Assembly: GCF_003667565.1 (NCBI RefSeq)
Contig: NZ_RCUX01000002.1
Coordinates: 124,001 to 188,000, forward strand
Length of the DNA: 64,000 nucleotides
Direction: 5' to 3'
From: Mycetocola tolaasinivorans
Lineage (GTDB): Bacteria > Actinomycetota > Actinomycetes > Actinomycetales > Microbacteriaceae
Shown here: positions 8,633-17,342 of the stretch, in pieces
Position numbering within the stretch: position 1 is the stretch's first letter
Layout: every line of letters begins with the position of its first letter
Made by a program: the position numbers and the translations under genes
The notes under the pieces: model-generated
Database searches by the model: none
Seen by the model: only the letters and a program-made list of their open reading frames with translations
Told to the model about the DNA's origin: nothing

Positions 8633-9985
8633 CTAGCGCGAGAACACCTTGCCCGGGTTCAGGATGCTCTGCGGGTCAAACGCGAGCTTGATCCGCCGCT
8701 GCAGCTCGTGCTGGGTGTCACCCAGCTCCTCGGCCAGCCAGCGCTGCTTGAGCACGCCGATGCCGTGCTCCCCGGAGAGCGTGCCGCCGAGGGCGAGGCA
8801 GGCCTGGAATAGCGCGTGCGCGGCCTCCCAGACGCGCTCGGGCACCTCGGGACCGTCCACGATGAGGTTCGGGTGCAGGTTGCCGTCTCCGGCGTGCGCG
8901 AGGGTCGGAATCGGGATGCCGAAGCGGGCTGAGACCTCCTCGATCGCCACAAACATCTCCGCCAGGCGGGAGCGCGGCACGCTCACATCCTCGATCAGCG
9001 GATAGCCGAGGGTTTCGAGCGAGGGGTGCATCGCCCGGCGCACCACCAGGAGGTCCTCGCCCTCCTGCGCGGTGGCCGCGAGCTCGGCGATACCGCCGTG
9101 CTCGCGCAGGATGACCAGGGCGCGCTCCGCGGCCTCGCGGGCATCGGGGCCGTCGGTGCGCAGCACCAGCTGGCTCTGCCCGAGCGGCGGGGTGGGGCGG
9201 CCGAGGTGGGCGTGCACGGTCGCGAGGCAGGTTGCGTCCAGCAGCTCCATGATCGCCGGGGTGAGTCCGGCGCGGCCGATCGCCACCGAGGCCTCGGCGG
9301 CCGCGGTCACGCTCGGGAAGTAGGCGGCGATGGTGTGCAGCTCACCGGGAACGCTGCGGCGCAGACGCACCGTGGCCCCCACGATTACGCCGAGTAGCCC
9401 CTCGGAACCCACCATCAGGGCGGTGAGATCGAGGCCGGTGACGCCCTTGATGCTGCGATGCCCGAGGGAGATGAGCGAGCCATCGGCGAGCACCACGTCG
9501 AGGGCCAGCACGGCCTCGCGGGTCACACCGTACTTCGCGCACAGCAGTCCGCCGGCGTTGGTCGCGATGTTGCCGCCCACGGTGGAGATCGCGCGGGAGG
9601 CCGGGTCCGGCGCAAACCAGAGCCCGTGCTCGGCGAGAATATCGTTGAGGTCGGCGTTGATGATGCCCGGTTCGACCACCGCGAGCAGGTCGGTGTCGTT
9701 GATCTCCAGCACGCGCGTCATCCGCGCCGTGGAGAGCACGATCTCGCCCGGTCCGGCGGTCGCGGCCCCAGCGAGCCCGGTTCCCGCGCCGCGGGTGACC
9801 ACGGGCACGCCGTGGGTGCTCGCCCAGCGCAGGGTGGCCTGCACGTCCGCGACCGTCTCGGCGTGCACCACGCCGAGCGGCGTGCCCGCGGACGCGTAGC
9901 CCGAGCGGTCGCTCCGTACGGATTCGAGTGTGGCGGGGGATACATCGAGGCGGTCGCCGAGTACGGCCTGCAGTTCGGGGAGCAT
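8633..9985 (-). CDS. FAD-linked 2-hydroxyacid oxidase/dehydrogenase, GlcD family
   Basis: A 450-residue flavoprotein of the glycolate oxidase GlcD / D-lactate dehydrogenase family, which oxidises 2-hydroxyacids to 2-oxoacids. The FAD-binding PCMH domain includes TRGAGTGLAGAA near 61-72 and GGNIATNAGGL near 136. The C-terminal domain has HAGDGNLHPN and GTLSGEHGIGVLKQ. No separate GlcE or GlcF subunit is adjacent, so it probably works alone on D-lactate or D-2-hydroxyglutarate. ATG at 9985 lies 6 nt after TAGGAT (minus strand), suggesting a leaderless mRNA. Confidence 0.9.
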   Translation of the reverse strand: MLPELQAVLGDRLDVSPATLESVRSDRSGYASAGTPLGVVHAETVADVQATLRWASTHGVPVVTRGAGTGLAGAATAGPGEIVLSTARMTRVLEINDTDLLAVVEPGIINADLNDILAEHGLWFAPDPASRAISTVGGNIATNAGGLLCAKYGVTREAVLALDVVLADGSLISLGHRSIKGVTGLDLTALMVGSEGLLGVIVGATVRLRRSVPGELHTIAAYFPSVTAAAEASVAIGRAGLTPAIMELLDATCLATVHAHLGRPTPPLGQSQLVLRTDGPDAREAAERALVILREHGGIAELAATAQEGEDLLVVRRAMHPSLETLGYPLIEDVSVPRSRLAEMFVAIEEVSARFGIPIPTLAHAGDGNLHPNLIVDGPEVPERVWEAAHALFQACLALGGTLSGEHGIGVLKQRWLAEELGDTQHELQRRIKLAFDPQSILNPGKVFSR

Positions 9986-10057
9986 ATCGGAATCCTACCG
10001 AGTACCCCGCCCGCGGGCGTGTTTCAGCGTCGCCGCGTTACCGGTGTGGAGGGGAAC

Positions 10058-10414
10058 CTAGCGGTTCATCGAGCGGAGGCCGTGCACGAGACCCGAGACG
10101 GTCGAGATGACCGCGAGGATAACGGCGCCGATCCAGCTTCCGAGGTGCCACAGCGCGAGCGATGCACCGAACATTACGATGATCTCGATCAGGGCGCGGC
10201 CGAAGACATCGAAGTTGACCACGGCGCGCGGCGACTGGAACAGTGCCCAGATCAGGACGACGAGCGCGGGGGCGGCGATACCGATGCCGATGTTCCAGGG
10301 GAACGGCCAGGAGGTGAACCCCCAAATCGCGACGATAACCACCGCTGCGAGCTCCAGGAAGAGTCGAAGAATATCGTTGGGAGCAAATACGGGGCGAGGG
10401 GTTACGTCTGACAC
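10058..10414 (-). CDS. YrdB/DUF2568 family small membrane protein
   Basis: A 118-residue integral membrane protein with about four hydrophobic segments. The sequence pattern (RLFLELAAVVIVAIWGF, then WALFQSPRA) fits the YrdB/DUF2568 family of unknown function. GTG at 10414 is chosen because TAGACT (minus strand, 10421-10426) lies exactly 6 nt upstream, the recurrent leaderless layout in this genome. It is followed by the GlcD-like gene on the same strand after 72 bp. Confidence 0.8.
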   Translation of the reverse strand: MSDVTPRPVFAPNDILRLFLELAAVVIVAIWGFTSWPFPWNIGIGIAAPALVVLIWALFQSPRAVVNFDVFGRALIEIIVMFGASLALWHLGSWIGAVILAVISTVSGLVHGLRSMNR

Positions 10415-10461
10415 CCCGATAGTCTACGTGATCTGGGCACCCGGTCCGGCATCGGTGCCCG

Positions 10462-11283
10462 CTAGGACAGCCCGAGCGCAAAAAACTCCACCCGCGCCCC
10501 GCGCGTACTGTTCTCCGAGGACGACTGGTTGTATGAGCCCGCCTTGAAGTACACGCTGTAGGGGTCGAAGGAGTGCGGGATCGGATAGGTCGAGGTCTGG
10601 CCGTTGATGCTCACCCGGAGGACCTGGTCGTCCACGGTGATCGAGTATGTCCAGCGCTGCCCGAGCGGCACCCGGCCGAGCGGGTGCTCGACCTGCCCGC
10701 CGTCGGGTGACTTCGCGACGCCCAGCATGATCTGCCCGTCGGCACCGTAGTAGAGCTCGGTCAGCACCTTCGTGGAGGGGCCGCCGGTGCCCAGGTGCAC
10801 CTGTCCCACGCACACGCGCTTGGTGACGTTCGGAATGGCGACGGTCGCGGAGAGCGTGTGGTTCTCGGTGATCCTCCACTCGGCCAGGGAGCCGTCCGGA
10901 TTCATCTGCCGCAGCTCGCTGCGCGCATAGTCCGAGTGCGGGGTGGTCACACCCTTTTCTGGCGCCCAGAAGGTCATCGCTCCGTTGTCGCCCAGCGAGA
11001 AGTACCGGGCATTCGCGTAGCCGCCGGTGCCCACGAGACGCGCGGGCGAAATCGTGGTGGGGGAGCCCGGTGACCCGGTGGGCAGCTGCAGCTCCCAGTC
11101 GGAGAGGTCGAATCGGCCGCCCGGTGCCGCGGCATTCGAAACGGGCAACGTCGACGTGGCGCGTTCCTGCGCCTGGGCGTGGTGTTTCGTGATCGGCGGC
11201 GCGATCTGCGGCAGGGCACAGGCCGCCCCCGCGATAATCACCGCCGCCCCACCCAGGGTCAACAGCGCGGTGCGCGTTCTCAT
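10462..11283 (-). CDS. Secreted alginate lyase, PL7 family
   Basis: A 273-residue exported beta-jelly-roll lyase that cleaves alginate by beta-elimination. The three PL7 signatures are all present: RSELR (121-125), QVH (161-163) and YFKAGSYNQ (245-253), carrying the catalytic Arg, Gln, His and Tyr. In this family Val in the QxH motif usually goes with preference for mannuronate blocks, while Ile goes with guluronate. The N-terminus has a hydrophobic signal (about 5-30); a Cys near 22 is not in a good lipobox. No alginate uptake or uronate genes are adjacent. Confidence 0.92.
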   Translation of the reverse strand: MRTRTALLTLGGAAVIIAGAACALPQIAPPITKHHAQAQERATSTLPVSNAAAPGGRFDLSDWELQLPTGSPGSPTTISPARLVGTGGYANARYFSLGDNGAMTFWAPEKGVTTPHSDYARSELRQMNPDGSLAEWRITENHTLSATVAIPNVTKRVCVGQVHLGTGGPSTKVLTELYYGADGQIMLGVAKSPDGGQVEHPLGRVPLGQRWTYSITVDDQVLRVSINGQTSTYPIPHSFDPYSVYFKAGSYNQSSSENSTRGARVEFFALGLS

Positions 11284-11403
11284 CTGAACATCCCATTTCT
11301 CGAGCCCGGGCCAGACCTGCGTGCCCGGCGCCCACTCGCAAACCTAGGAAGTCGGCCTTCAAACTGGCTGATGTTTTGATGGGAAATGCCCGCCCTCCTG
11401 AAA

Positions 11404-11443
11404 CGCCGCAGCGCGCCACCCCGAGGGGCGGCGCGCTGCGGCG
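11404..11443 (-). terminator. Strong intrinsic terminator downstream of purU
   Basis: CGCCGCAGCGCGCC pairs with GGCGCGCTGCGGCG, and the stem continues through a CCCC/GGGG top. On the minus strand it is followed by TTTC. It separates purU from the alginate lyase gene downstream. Confidence 0.85.
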
Positions 11444-11455
11444 AGAGGCGGGAGC

Positions 11456-12328
11456 CTAGCGGAAGATGATCGTGCGATCCCCGTCGAGCAGGATGCGGTC
11501 CTCGGCAAACCAGCGCACGGCCTGGGTGAGGGTGCGGCTCTCCTCGTCCTGACCGATCGAGATGAGCTGCTCGGGGGTGCGGGAGTGATCCACGCGCACC
11601 ACGTTCTGCTCGATGATCGGGCCCTCGTCGAGGTCGCTGGTCACGAAGTGCGCGGTGGCACCGATGAGCTTCACGCCGCGAGCGTGTGCCTGACGGTAGG
11701 GGTTTGCCCCCTTGAAGCCGGGCAGGAACGAGTGGTGAATGTTGATGGCCTTGCCCGCGAGGGCGGCGCAGAGCTCGGGGGAGAGGATCTGCATGTAGCG
11801 CGCCAGCACCACGAGCTCAATGTTGTGCTCCTCCACGGCCTCAAGCACGCGCGCCTCAAAAGCGGCCTTGCTCTCGGGGCCGGTGACGGCGTGCGATTCA
11901 AAGGGCACGCCATAGAACTCGGCGAGGTCGCCCAGCACGTCGTGGTTCGCGAGCACCAGCGGAATCTCCACCGGAAGCTGGCCCGCGCGCTGGCGGAACA
12001 GCAGGTCGTTGACGCAGTGGCCGGCCTTGCTGGCGAGTACCAGGGTGCGCAGCGGGCGGCCGACGCGATCGAGGGTCCAGGTGGCGTCGAAGCGCTCGGC
12101 GATGGGTGCGAGGGCCGCGGCGAACTCGTCGTAGCTCGCGGTGGCCTCGACCTGGAGACGCATAAAGAAGCGGCCGGTGTCGGCGCTCGAGAACTGCTGG
12201 CTCTCGGTGATGTTGCCGCGTGCGGCCACGATGGCACCACTCACGTCGTGCACGATTCCGGGCTGGTCGGCGCACACGAGGGTGATTACCCAGTGGTTCA
12301 GTTCTGCGGGGGAGGTGTTGTTGGTCAC
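11456..12328 (-). CDS. purU: Formyltetrahydrofolate deformylase
   Basis: PurU hydrolyses 10-formyltetrahydrofolate to formate and THF and balances one-carbon pools for purine synthesis. The protein has 290 residues, usual for the family. An N-terminal ACT domain (ITLVCADQPGIVHDVSGAI) is followed by a formyltransferase fold with NIHHSFLPGFKGANPY and the catalytic Asp region TSDLDEGPII. The frame is open further upstream, but GTG at 12328 matches family length and lies 6 nt after TACTCT (minus strand, 12335-12340), a leaderless arrangement. Confidence 0.95.
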   Translation of the reverse strand: MTNNTSPAELNHWVITLVCADQPGIVHDVSGAIVAARGNITESQQFSSADTGRFFMRLQVEATASYDEFAAALAPIAERFDATWTLDRVGRPLRTLVLASKAGHCVNDLLFRQRAGQLPVEIPLVLANHDVLGDLAEFYGVPFESHAVTGPESKAAFEARVLEAVEEHNIELVVLARYMQILSPELCAALAGKAINIHHSFLPGFKGANPYRQAHARGVKLIGATAHFVTSDLDEGPIIEQNVVRVDHSRTPEQLISIGQDEESRTLTQAVRWFAEDRILLDGDRTIIFR

Positions 12329-12502
12329 CGCTCTAGAGTATTGCCTGAAACCCATAGATGCGTATTCCGGGCGCACACTGTATCCTGGTATATGGTTCCG
12401 GCAGTCCCCGAGAGCCCTGGGCGCGCACATCAGCGCGCAGACGAACTCGATGCCTCGAGGCACTTCCTCGGCCCGAGTGAACGCCATTCCGGAATTTTCC
12501 AG

Positions 12503-13753
12503 ATGACCTCCTCCACCGCGGCACCCGTGCGCTCAAACGCCCTGCCGATGCTCGGACTGATCGCCCTGTCGATCTCCGTATTCCTGTCCATTACCAGCGA
12601 GATGATGCCCACCGGGCTGCTGCCCGAGATGAGCGCCGACCTCGGCGTGAGCGAGTCCCAGGTAGGCCTGCTCGTGACCATCTTCGCGTTCACCGTTGTG
12701 CTCACCAGTACGGGCATGATTCGGGTGACCATGCGCCTGCCGCGGCACACGCTGATGGTCGCGATCCTGCTGACCCTGGCGCTCTGTAACGTGCTCACCG
12801 CGCTGCTGCCCAGCTACGAGGCGATCGTCTTCGCCCGCATCCTGGGTGGCGTCGCCCACGGCATGTTCTGGTCGATGACCCCCGCCTACGCCTCGCGCCT
12901 GGTCGCACCGCACCTGATCGGTCGCGCGATCACCATCGCCCTGACCGGCGGAACCTTCGCCATGATCCTCGGCGTTCCACTGGGCACCGCCCTCGGCCAC
13001 GCCGTGGGCTGGCGCACCGCGTTTGGCGCGGTGGCCATCGCCCTCGCGCTCGGTGCCGTCGCGGTCTACTTCTTCCTGCCGAAGGTGGCGCAGGACCCGA
13101 TCACCCCGAAGCGTGAGCGCAGCCAGAACGGCGGCGTGAAGGAGCCGGGCTCTGCCCTGCCCGTGGCGCTGATCTGCATCATGGTGGCCCTCACCATGAC
13201 CGGCTACTACGCGTTCTTCACCTACATCACCCCGTTCTTCACCGGCTGGGTGGGGGTGCCGCCCGAACTCGTGAGCGTCGCGCTGCTGGGCTTTGGCGCG
13301 TTCGGTGCGATTTCCCTGTTCTTCACCGGCGGCATTTTCTCTCGCCTTCCGTTGCCCGGCCTCACGATCGGCCTGGTGGGCTGTGCCACCGCGGTGAGTC
13401 TCATCGCGATGACCGCGGGTTCGCCCATTCTCGCGGCCGCCGCGATGGCGGTATGGGGATTCTGCTTCGGTCTGATCCCGCCCCTCGCCCAGACCCTGAT
13501 GCTGCGCGCGGCGGCGCCCGAGCACCGCGATACCGCGGGTGCCTTCTACACCACCGCGTTCAACATCGGTATTGGTGGGGGCGCGCTGATCGGAGGCATT
13601 CTGCTTTCGGCATATGGTTTGGGTGCGCTGCCGATCCTGTCTGCCGTGCTGACCGGCGCAGGTCTGGTTCTCTTCCTGTTCGCCCGAGGGCGCGTCTCCG
13701 CGGCGGTTGAGCGGCACTCCCCGAGCGTGGAATCGGAGAAAATTTCGGCGTAA
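12503..13753 (+). CDS. MFS transporter, DHA1/AraJ-like exporter
   Basis: A 416-residue 12-helix major facilitator resembling the AraJ/SotB sugar-efflux and drug-efflux branch. The usual loop 2-3 motif is degenerate (near MIRVTMRLPRH), and helix 4-5 features such as FARILGGVAHGMFWS are clear. A charged central loop (KRERSQNGG, about 205) splits the two halves. It is divergent from purU. The substrate cannot be told from sequence. The C-terminal tail is short, polar and acidic. Confidence 0.88.
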   Translation: MTSSTAAPVRSNALPMLGLIALSISVFLSITSEMMPTGLLPEMSADLGVSESQVGLLVTIFAFTVVLTSTGMIRVTMRLPRHTLMVAILLTLALCNVLTALLPSYEAIVFARILGGVAHGMFWSMTPAYASRLVAPHLIGRAITIALTGGTFAMILGVPLGTALGHAVGWRTAFGAVAIALALGAVAVYFFLPKVAQDPITPKRERSQNGGVKEPGSALPVALICIMVALTMTGYYAFFTYITPFFTGWVGVPPELVSVALLGFGAFGAISLFFTGGIFSRLPLPGLTIGLVGCATAVSLIAMTAGSPILAAAAMAVWGFCFGLIPPLAQTLMLRAAAPEHRDTAGAFYTTAFNIGIGGGALIGGILLSAYGLGALPILSAVLTGAGLVLFLFARGRVSAAVERHSPSVESEKISA

Positions 13754-13851
13754 ATGGGGAATTATCCGGTCAAATACCCCGTTCGGTTACGAAGAAGCTT
13801 CCCGGTTTTGATAGGTTAGAAGCTACAGGCCACCTACCTTACGGAGACCTC

Positions 13852-16848
13852 ATGGCGACGATTTTGACCATCTTCCTGATTGTCTCCGTCGCGACTCCAT
13901 TTCTTGCCAGGTTCCTCAAGAACCATGTTTTCACCGTTGTGGCGCTCGTGCCCGCTGGGGCATTTATTTGGACGTTGCTGCAGGGCGAACAGATCCGCAC
14001 GCACGGCGAGATAACAGAGACCATCCGCTGGGTTCCCCAGCTCGACCTCGCCCTCGCCTTCCGCATGGACACCCTCGCGTGGCTCCTCGCGCTGGTCGTG
14101 ACCGGCGTGGGCACCGTGGTGCTCCTCTACTGCACCCAGTACTTCACCAAGCGTGAGCCCGGGCTCGGCCGCTTTGCCGCGTTCCTGTTCGCCTTTGCGG
14201 GCACCATGTTCGGGCTCGTGACCGCGGATGACATCATCCTGATGTTCATGTTCTGGGAGATCACCAGCGTGCTCTCCTACCTGCTGATCGGGCACTACAC
14301 CGGCAAGAAGGAGAGCCGCGGTGCCGCGCTCCAGGCGCTGCTGGTCACCACGTTTGGTGGCCTCGTGATGCTCGTGGGCGTGATCATGATCTCGGTGCAG
14401 GTGGGCAGCACCTCGCTCAGCGCGATCGTGGCGGCCGGCGTGACCGGGCCGATGGCCGTGACGGCGATCCTGCTCATCATCGTGGGTGCCATTTCGAAGT
14501 CCGCGATCGTGCCCTTCCACTTCTGGCTGCCGGCCGCCATGGCTGCACCGACCCCGGTTTCCGCGTATCTGCACGCCGCCGCGATGGTCAAGGCCGGTAT
14601 CTACCTGATCGCACGCCTGGCCCCCGGCTACGCCGACCTTCCCGGGTGGAAGCTCGTACTGATCGGCCTCGGAGTCTGGACGATGCTGGTGGGTGCGTGG
14701 CGTTCGCTGCGTCAGTACGACCTCAAGCTGGTCCTCGCCTACGGCACCGTCAGCCAGCTCGGTTTCCTCATGGTCATCGTGGGCTTCGGTACGCCGGATG
14801 CCGCCCTCGCCGGTGCCGCCCTGCTGCTCGCCCACGCCATCTACAAGTCCACGCTGTTCCTGGTGGTGGGCATCATCGACCATGCGGCGGGCACGCGAGA
14901 CTGGCGTCAGCTCTCCGGGCTCGGCCGCAAGATGCCCGTCCTTGCCGTCATTACCGGGCTCGCGATCGCCTCGATGGCGGGTATTCCGCCGCTCTTGGGG
15001 TTCGTTGCCAAGGAGTCGATCTTCGGGGCATTCCTGCAGGCTGCCGAGGCCGGCGACCCCTACGGCTGGATCGCCCTGATCGGTACCGCCATCGGTTCGG
15101 TCCTCACCGTGGCCTACTCGGCCCGCTTCTTCTGGGGGGCGTTCGCCACCCGCAACGCCGCCTGCGTCTCGACCGAGTGGCACAAGCCGCCGGCAACGAT
15201 CCTGATCGGCCCGGGCATTCTCGCGGTGGCCTCGGTGCTGCTCGGCATCTTCTCGCCCGCGCTCAACACCTGGCTTGACCCCTACCCGGAGAGCTTCGAC
15301 GGTCACCTCGAGGGCCACCTGGCGCTCTGGCATGGCTTCGAGCCCGCCCTGTTTATCTCGGCCGCGATCCTGATTCTCGGCGCCGGGCTGTTCTGGAAGA
15401 AGACCCACGTGGCGCGCCTGCAGGAGGCCCTGCCCCCGCTGGTCGACTCTTCCCGTGGCTACTGGAGCGTCACCCGCGCGGTAGACAAGATCTCCGCGAA
15501 GGTGACGATCTTCGGCCAGCGCGGCGGTCTGCCGCAGTACCTCTCGACGATCCTCGTGGTCTTTGTGCTGGTGCTCGGCACCCTGGCCGCCATCGGCAAC
15601 GTCTGGCCCACCACCTTCCGCCTCTACGACTACCCGCAGCAGGTCGTGATCGCGCTGGTCATGGCCCTCGCGACGCTCGGTGCCGCCTGGACCAGCAAGC
15701 GCATGGCCGCGGTACTCCTCGTGGGTGTCACCGGTTTTGGTATGGTCGCGCTGTTCGCGTTCCACGGTGCCCCCGACCTCGCGCTCACCCAGGCCCTGGT
15801 CGAAACCATCACCATCGTCGCGTTTGTGCTCGTGCTGCGCCGCCTGCCGGGCAACAGCCAGAAGCTCACCAAGCGGGTGCACCGCGGTCGCCGTGCGGTG
15901 ATCGCGATCGGTACCGGCGCGGTGATGGGCGCGATCGCGCTGATCGCGCTGGGTTCCCGGATCACCGAGCCGATTTCGAACCGCCTGCCGGAAATGGCGT
16001 ACTACGAGGGCCACGGTAAGAACGTGGTCAACGTGGCACTGGTCGATATTCGTGCCTGGGACACCATGGGCGAGATCTCCGTGCTCGTCGTGGTCGCCAC
16101 CGGTATCGCCAGCCTCCTGTTTGTCTCCGGTCGTGCGGATAAAAAGGGCCGTCGCGGCCTGCGCCGCCCCGCCACCGCGCTCGGGCGCCGCACCGTGCTC
16201 TCCGATCCGGATATCCAGCCCGCGACCCCGGGTGCACGTCAGTCCTGGCTGGTGAGTGGCGGAAAGATCGCCAGCGCCAACCGTTCGATCCTGCTCGAGG
16301 TGCTGGTGCGACTGATGTTCCACCCGGCCATCGTGGTCTCGATCTTCCTGCTCTTCGTCGGTCACAATTCGCCCGGTGGAGGCTTCGCCGGTGGGCTCCT
16401 CGCGGGTCTCGCCCTGGTGTTCCGCTACCTCGCGGGTGGCCGTTACGAGCTGCGTGAGGCCGTGCCGATCGATGCCGGAAAGCTCCTCGGCGCGGGTCTC
16501 GTACTCTCCGTCGGATCGGCGATCGGTTCGCTCTTCGTGGGTGCCGAGATCCTCTCCTCCGCCTACCTCTCCGCCGATATTCCCGTACTGGGATACATCT
16601 CAATCGGCACCACCACCATCTTCGATATCGGGGTTTACCTCGTGGTCGTGGGCCTCGTGCTCGACATTCTGCGCTCGCTCGGTGGTGAGGTCGACCGCCA
16701 GCAGGACGAGGCCGACATCGCCGAGGAGAGCACCGACGAGTTCAGCCCGCGCCAGCAGGTGCCGAACACCGACCTGTGGGCCACGCAGCGCGTGCCCATT
16801 GTGCCGGATCCGACGCCCGCCACCGATCCCCGGGAGGACGGCCGATGA
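13852..16848 (+). CDS. mrpA: Mrp Na+/H+ antiporter subunit A, fused to MrpB domain
   Basis: A 998-residue membrane protein and the largest subunit of the Mrp cation/proton antiporter, related to complex I subunit NuoL. The NuoL-like core (about 1-600) contains MFMFWEITSVLSYLLIGHY and HAAAMVKAGIYLI. A C-terminal MrpB domain (about 800-950: FLLFVGHNSPGGGFAGGL) is fused on, so no separate mrpB is needed. A GGAGA ribosome site precedes the ATG. It begins a tightly coupled operon A-C-D-E-F-G that supports Na+ and alkali tolerance and pH homeostasis. Confidence 0.96.
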   Translation: MATILTIFLIVSVATPFLARFLKNHVFTVVALVPAGAFIWTLLQGEQIRTHGEITETIRWVPQLDLALAFRMDTLAWLLALVVTGVGTVVLLYCTQYFTKREPGLGRFAAFLFAFAGTMFGLVTADDIILMFMFWEITSVLSYLLIGHYTGKKESRGAALQALLVTTFGGLVMLVGVIMISVQVGSTSLSAIVAAGVTGPMAVTAILLIIVGAISKSAIVPFHFWLPAAMAAPTPVSAYLHAAAMVKAGIYLIARLAPGYADLPGWKLVLIGLGVWTMLVGAWRSLRQYDLKLVLAYGTVSQLGFLMVIVGFGTPDAALAGAALLLAHAIYKSTLFLVVGIIDHAAGTRDWRQLSGLGRKMPVLAVITGLAIASMAGIPPLLGFVAKESIFGAFLQAAEAGDPYGWIALIGTAIGSVLTVAYSARFFWGAFATRNAACVSTEWHKPPATILIGPGILAVASVLLGIFSPALNTWLDPYPESFDGHLEGHLALWHGFEPALFISAAILILGAGLFWKKTHVARLQEALPPLVDSSRGYWSVTRAVDKISAKVTIFGQRGGLPQYLSTILVVFVLVLGTLAAIGNVWPTTFRLYDYPQQVVIALVMALATLGAAWTSKRMAAVLLVGVTGFGMVALFAFHGAPDLALTQALVETITIVAFVLVLRRLPGNSQKLTKRVHRGRRAVIAIGTGAVMGAIALIALGSRITEPISNRLPEMAYYEGHGKNVVNVALVDIRAWDTMGEISVLVVVATGIASLLFVSGRADKKGRRGLRRPATALGRRTVLSDPDIQPATPGARQSWLVSGGKIASANRSILLEVLVRLMFHPAIVVSIFLLFVGHNSPGGGFAGGLLAGLALVFRYLAGGRYELREAVPIDAGKLLGAGLVLSVGSAIGSLFVGAEILSSAYLSADIPVLGYISIGTTTIFDIGVYLVVVGLVLDILRSLGGEVDRQQDEADIAEESTDEFSPRQQVPNTDLWATQRVPIVPDPTPATDPREDGR

Positions 16849-17342
16849 GCGCATCCCTCACCCTTGTCCTGCTGATGTCGCTGATGTACGCGGTCGGCAT
16901 CTACGTCATGCTCGAGCGCAGCCTGACCCGCTTCCTCATCGGCTTCCTGCTGGTGGGTAACGCCACCAATATTCTGATCTTCCTGATGAGCGGCCCCAAC
17001 GGTAACGCGCCGCTGTGGACCGGCGGTCCGGAGGATGCCGACATGGTGGATCCGCTGCCGCAGATCCTGATCCTCACCGCGATCGTGATCAACTTCGGTA
17101 TCACCGCCTTTGTGCTCGCCCTGATCTACCGCACCTGGTGGCTCGCGCAGCTCGGCGATGAGGGTGACACCCTGCCGGATGACCACGCCCACGACACCGA
17201 GGAGGACGCCGAGGAGGTGTTCCGCCAGGTGGATGAGGACGATGAGGCCATCCAACGGGTGCTCGACGCCTCCAACGAACACGAAGACGACCCCGAACCC
17301 GACCCGGTTCAGACAGCACGAGACACGGAGGTGGGACGATGA
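16845..17342 (+). CDS. mrpC: Mrp antiporter subunit C
   Basis: A 165-residue NuoK-like subunit with three helices in the first 110 residues (RFLIGFLLVGNATNILIF, then a long segment ending FGITAFVLALIYR). A long acidic cytoplasmic tail (about 112-165, rich in Asp and Glu) extends well beyond the usual family length. ATGA overlap with mrpA and again with mrpD shows translational coupling. Confidence 0.94.
   Translation: MSASLTLVLLMSLMYAVGIYVMLERSLTRFLIGFLLVGNATNILIFLMSGPNGNAPLWTGGPEDADMVDPLPQILILTAIVINFGITAFVLALIYRTWWLAQLGDEGDTLPDDHAHDTEEDAEEVFRQVDEDDEAIQRVLDASNEHEDDPEPDPVQTARDTEVGR

Noticed and set aside
13834-16365. 843-codon minus-strand frame opposite mrpA
   Set aside because: A hydrophilic His/Asp/Gly-rich shadow; mrpA on the plus strand has all family motifs.
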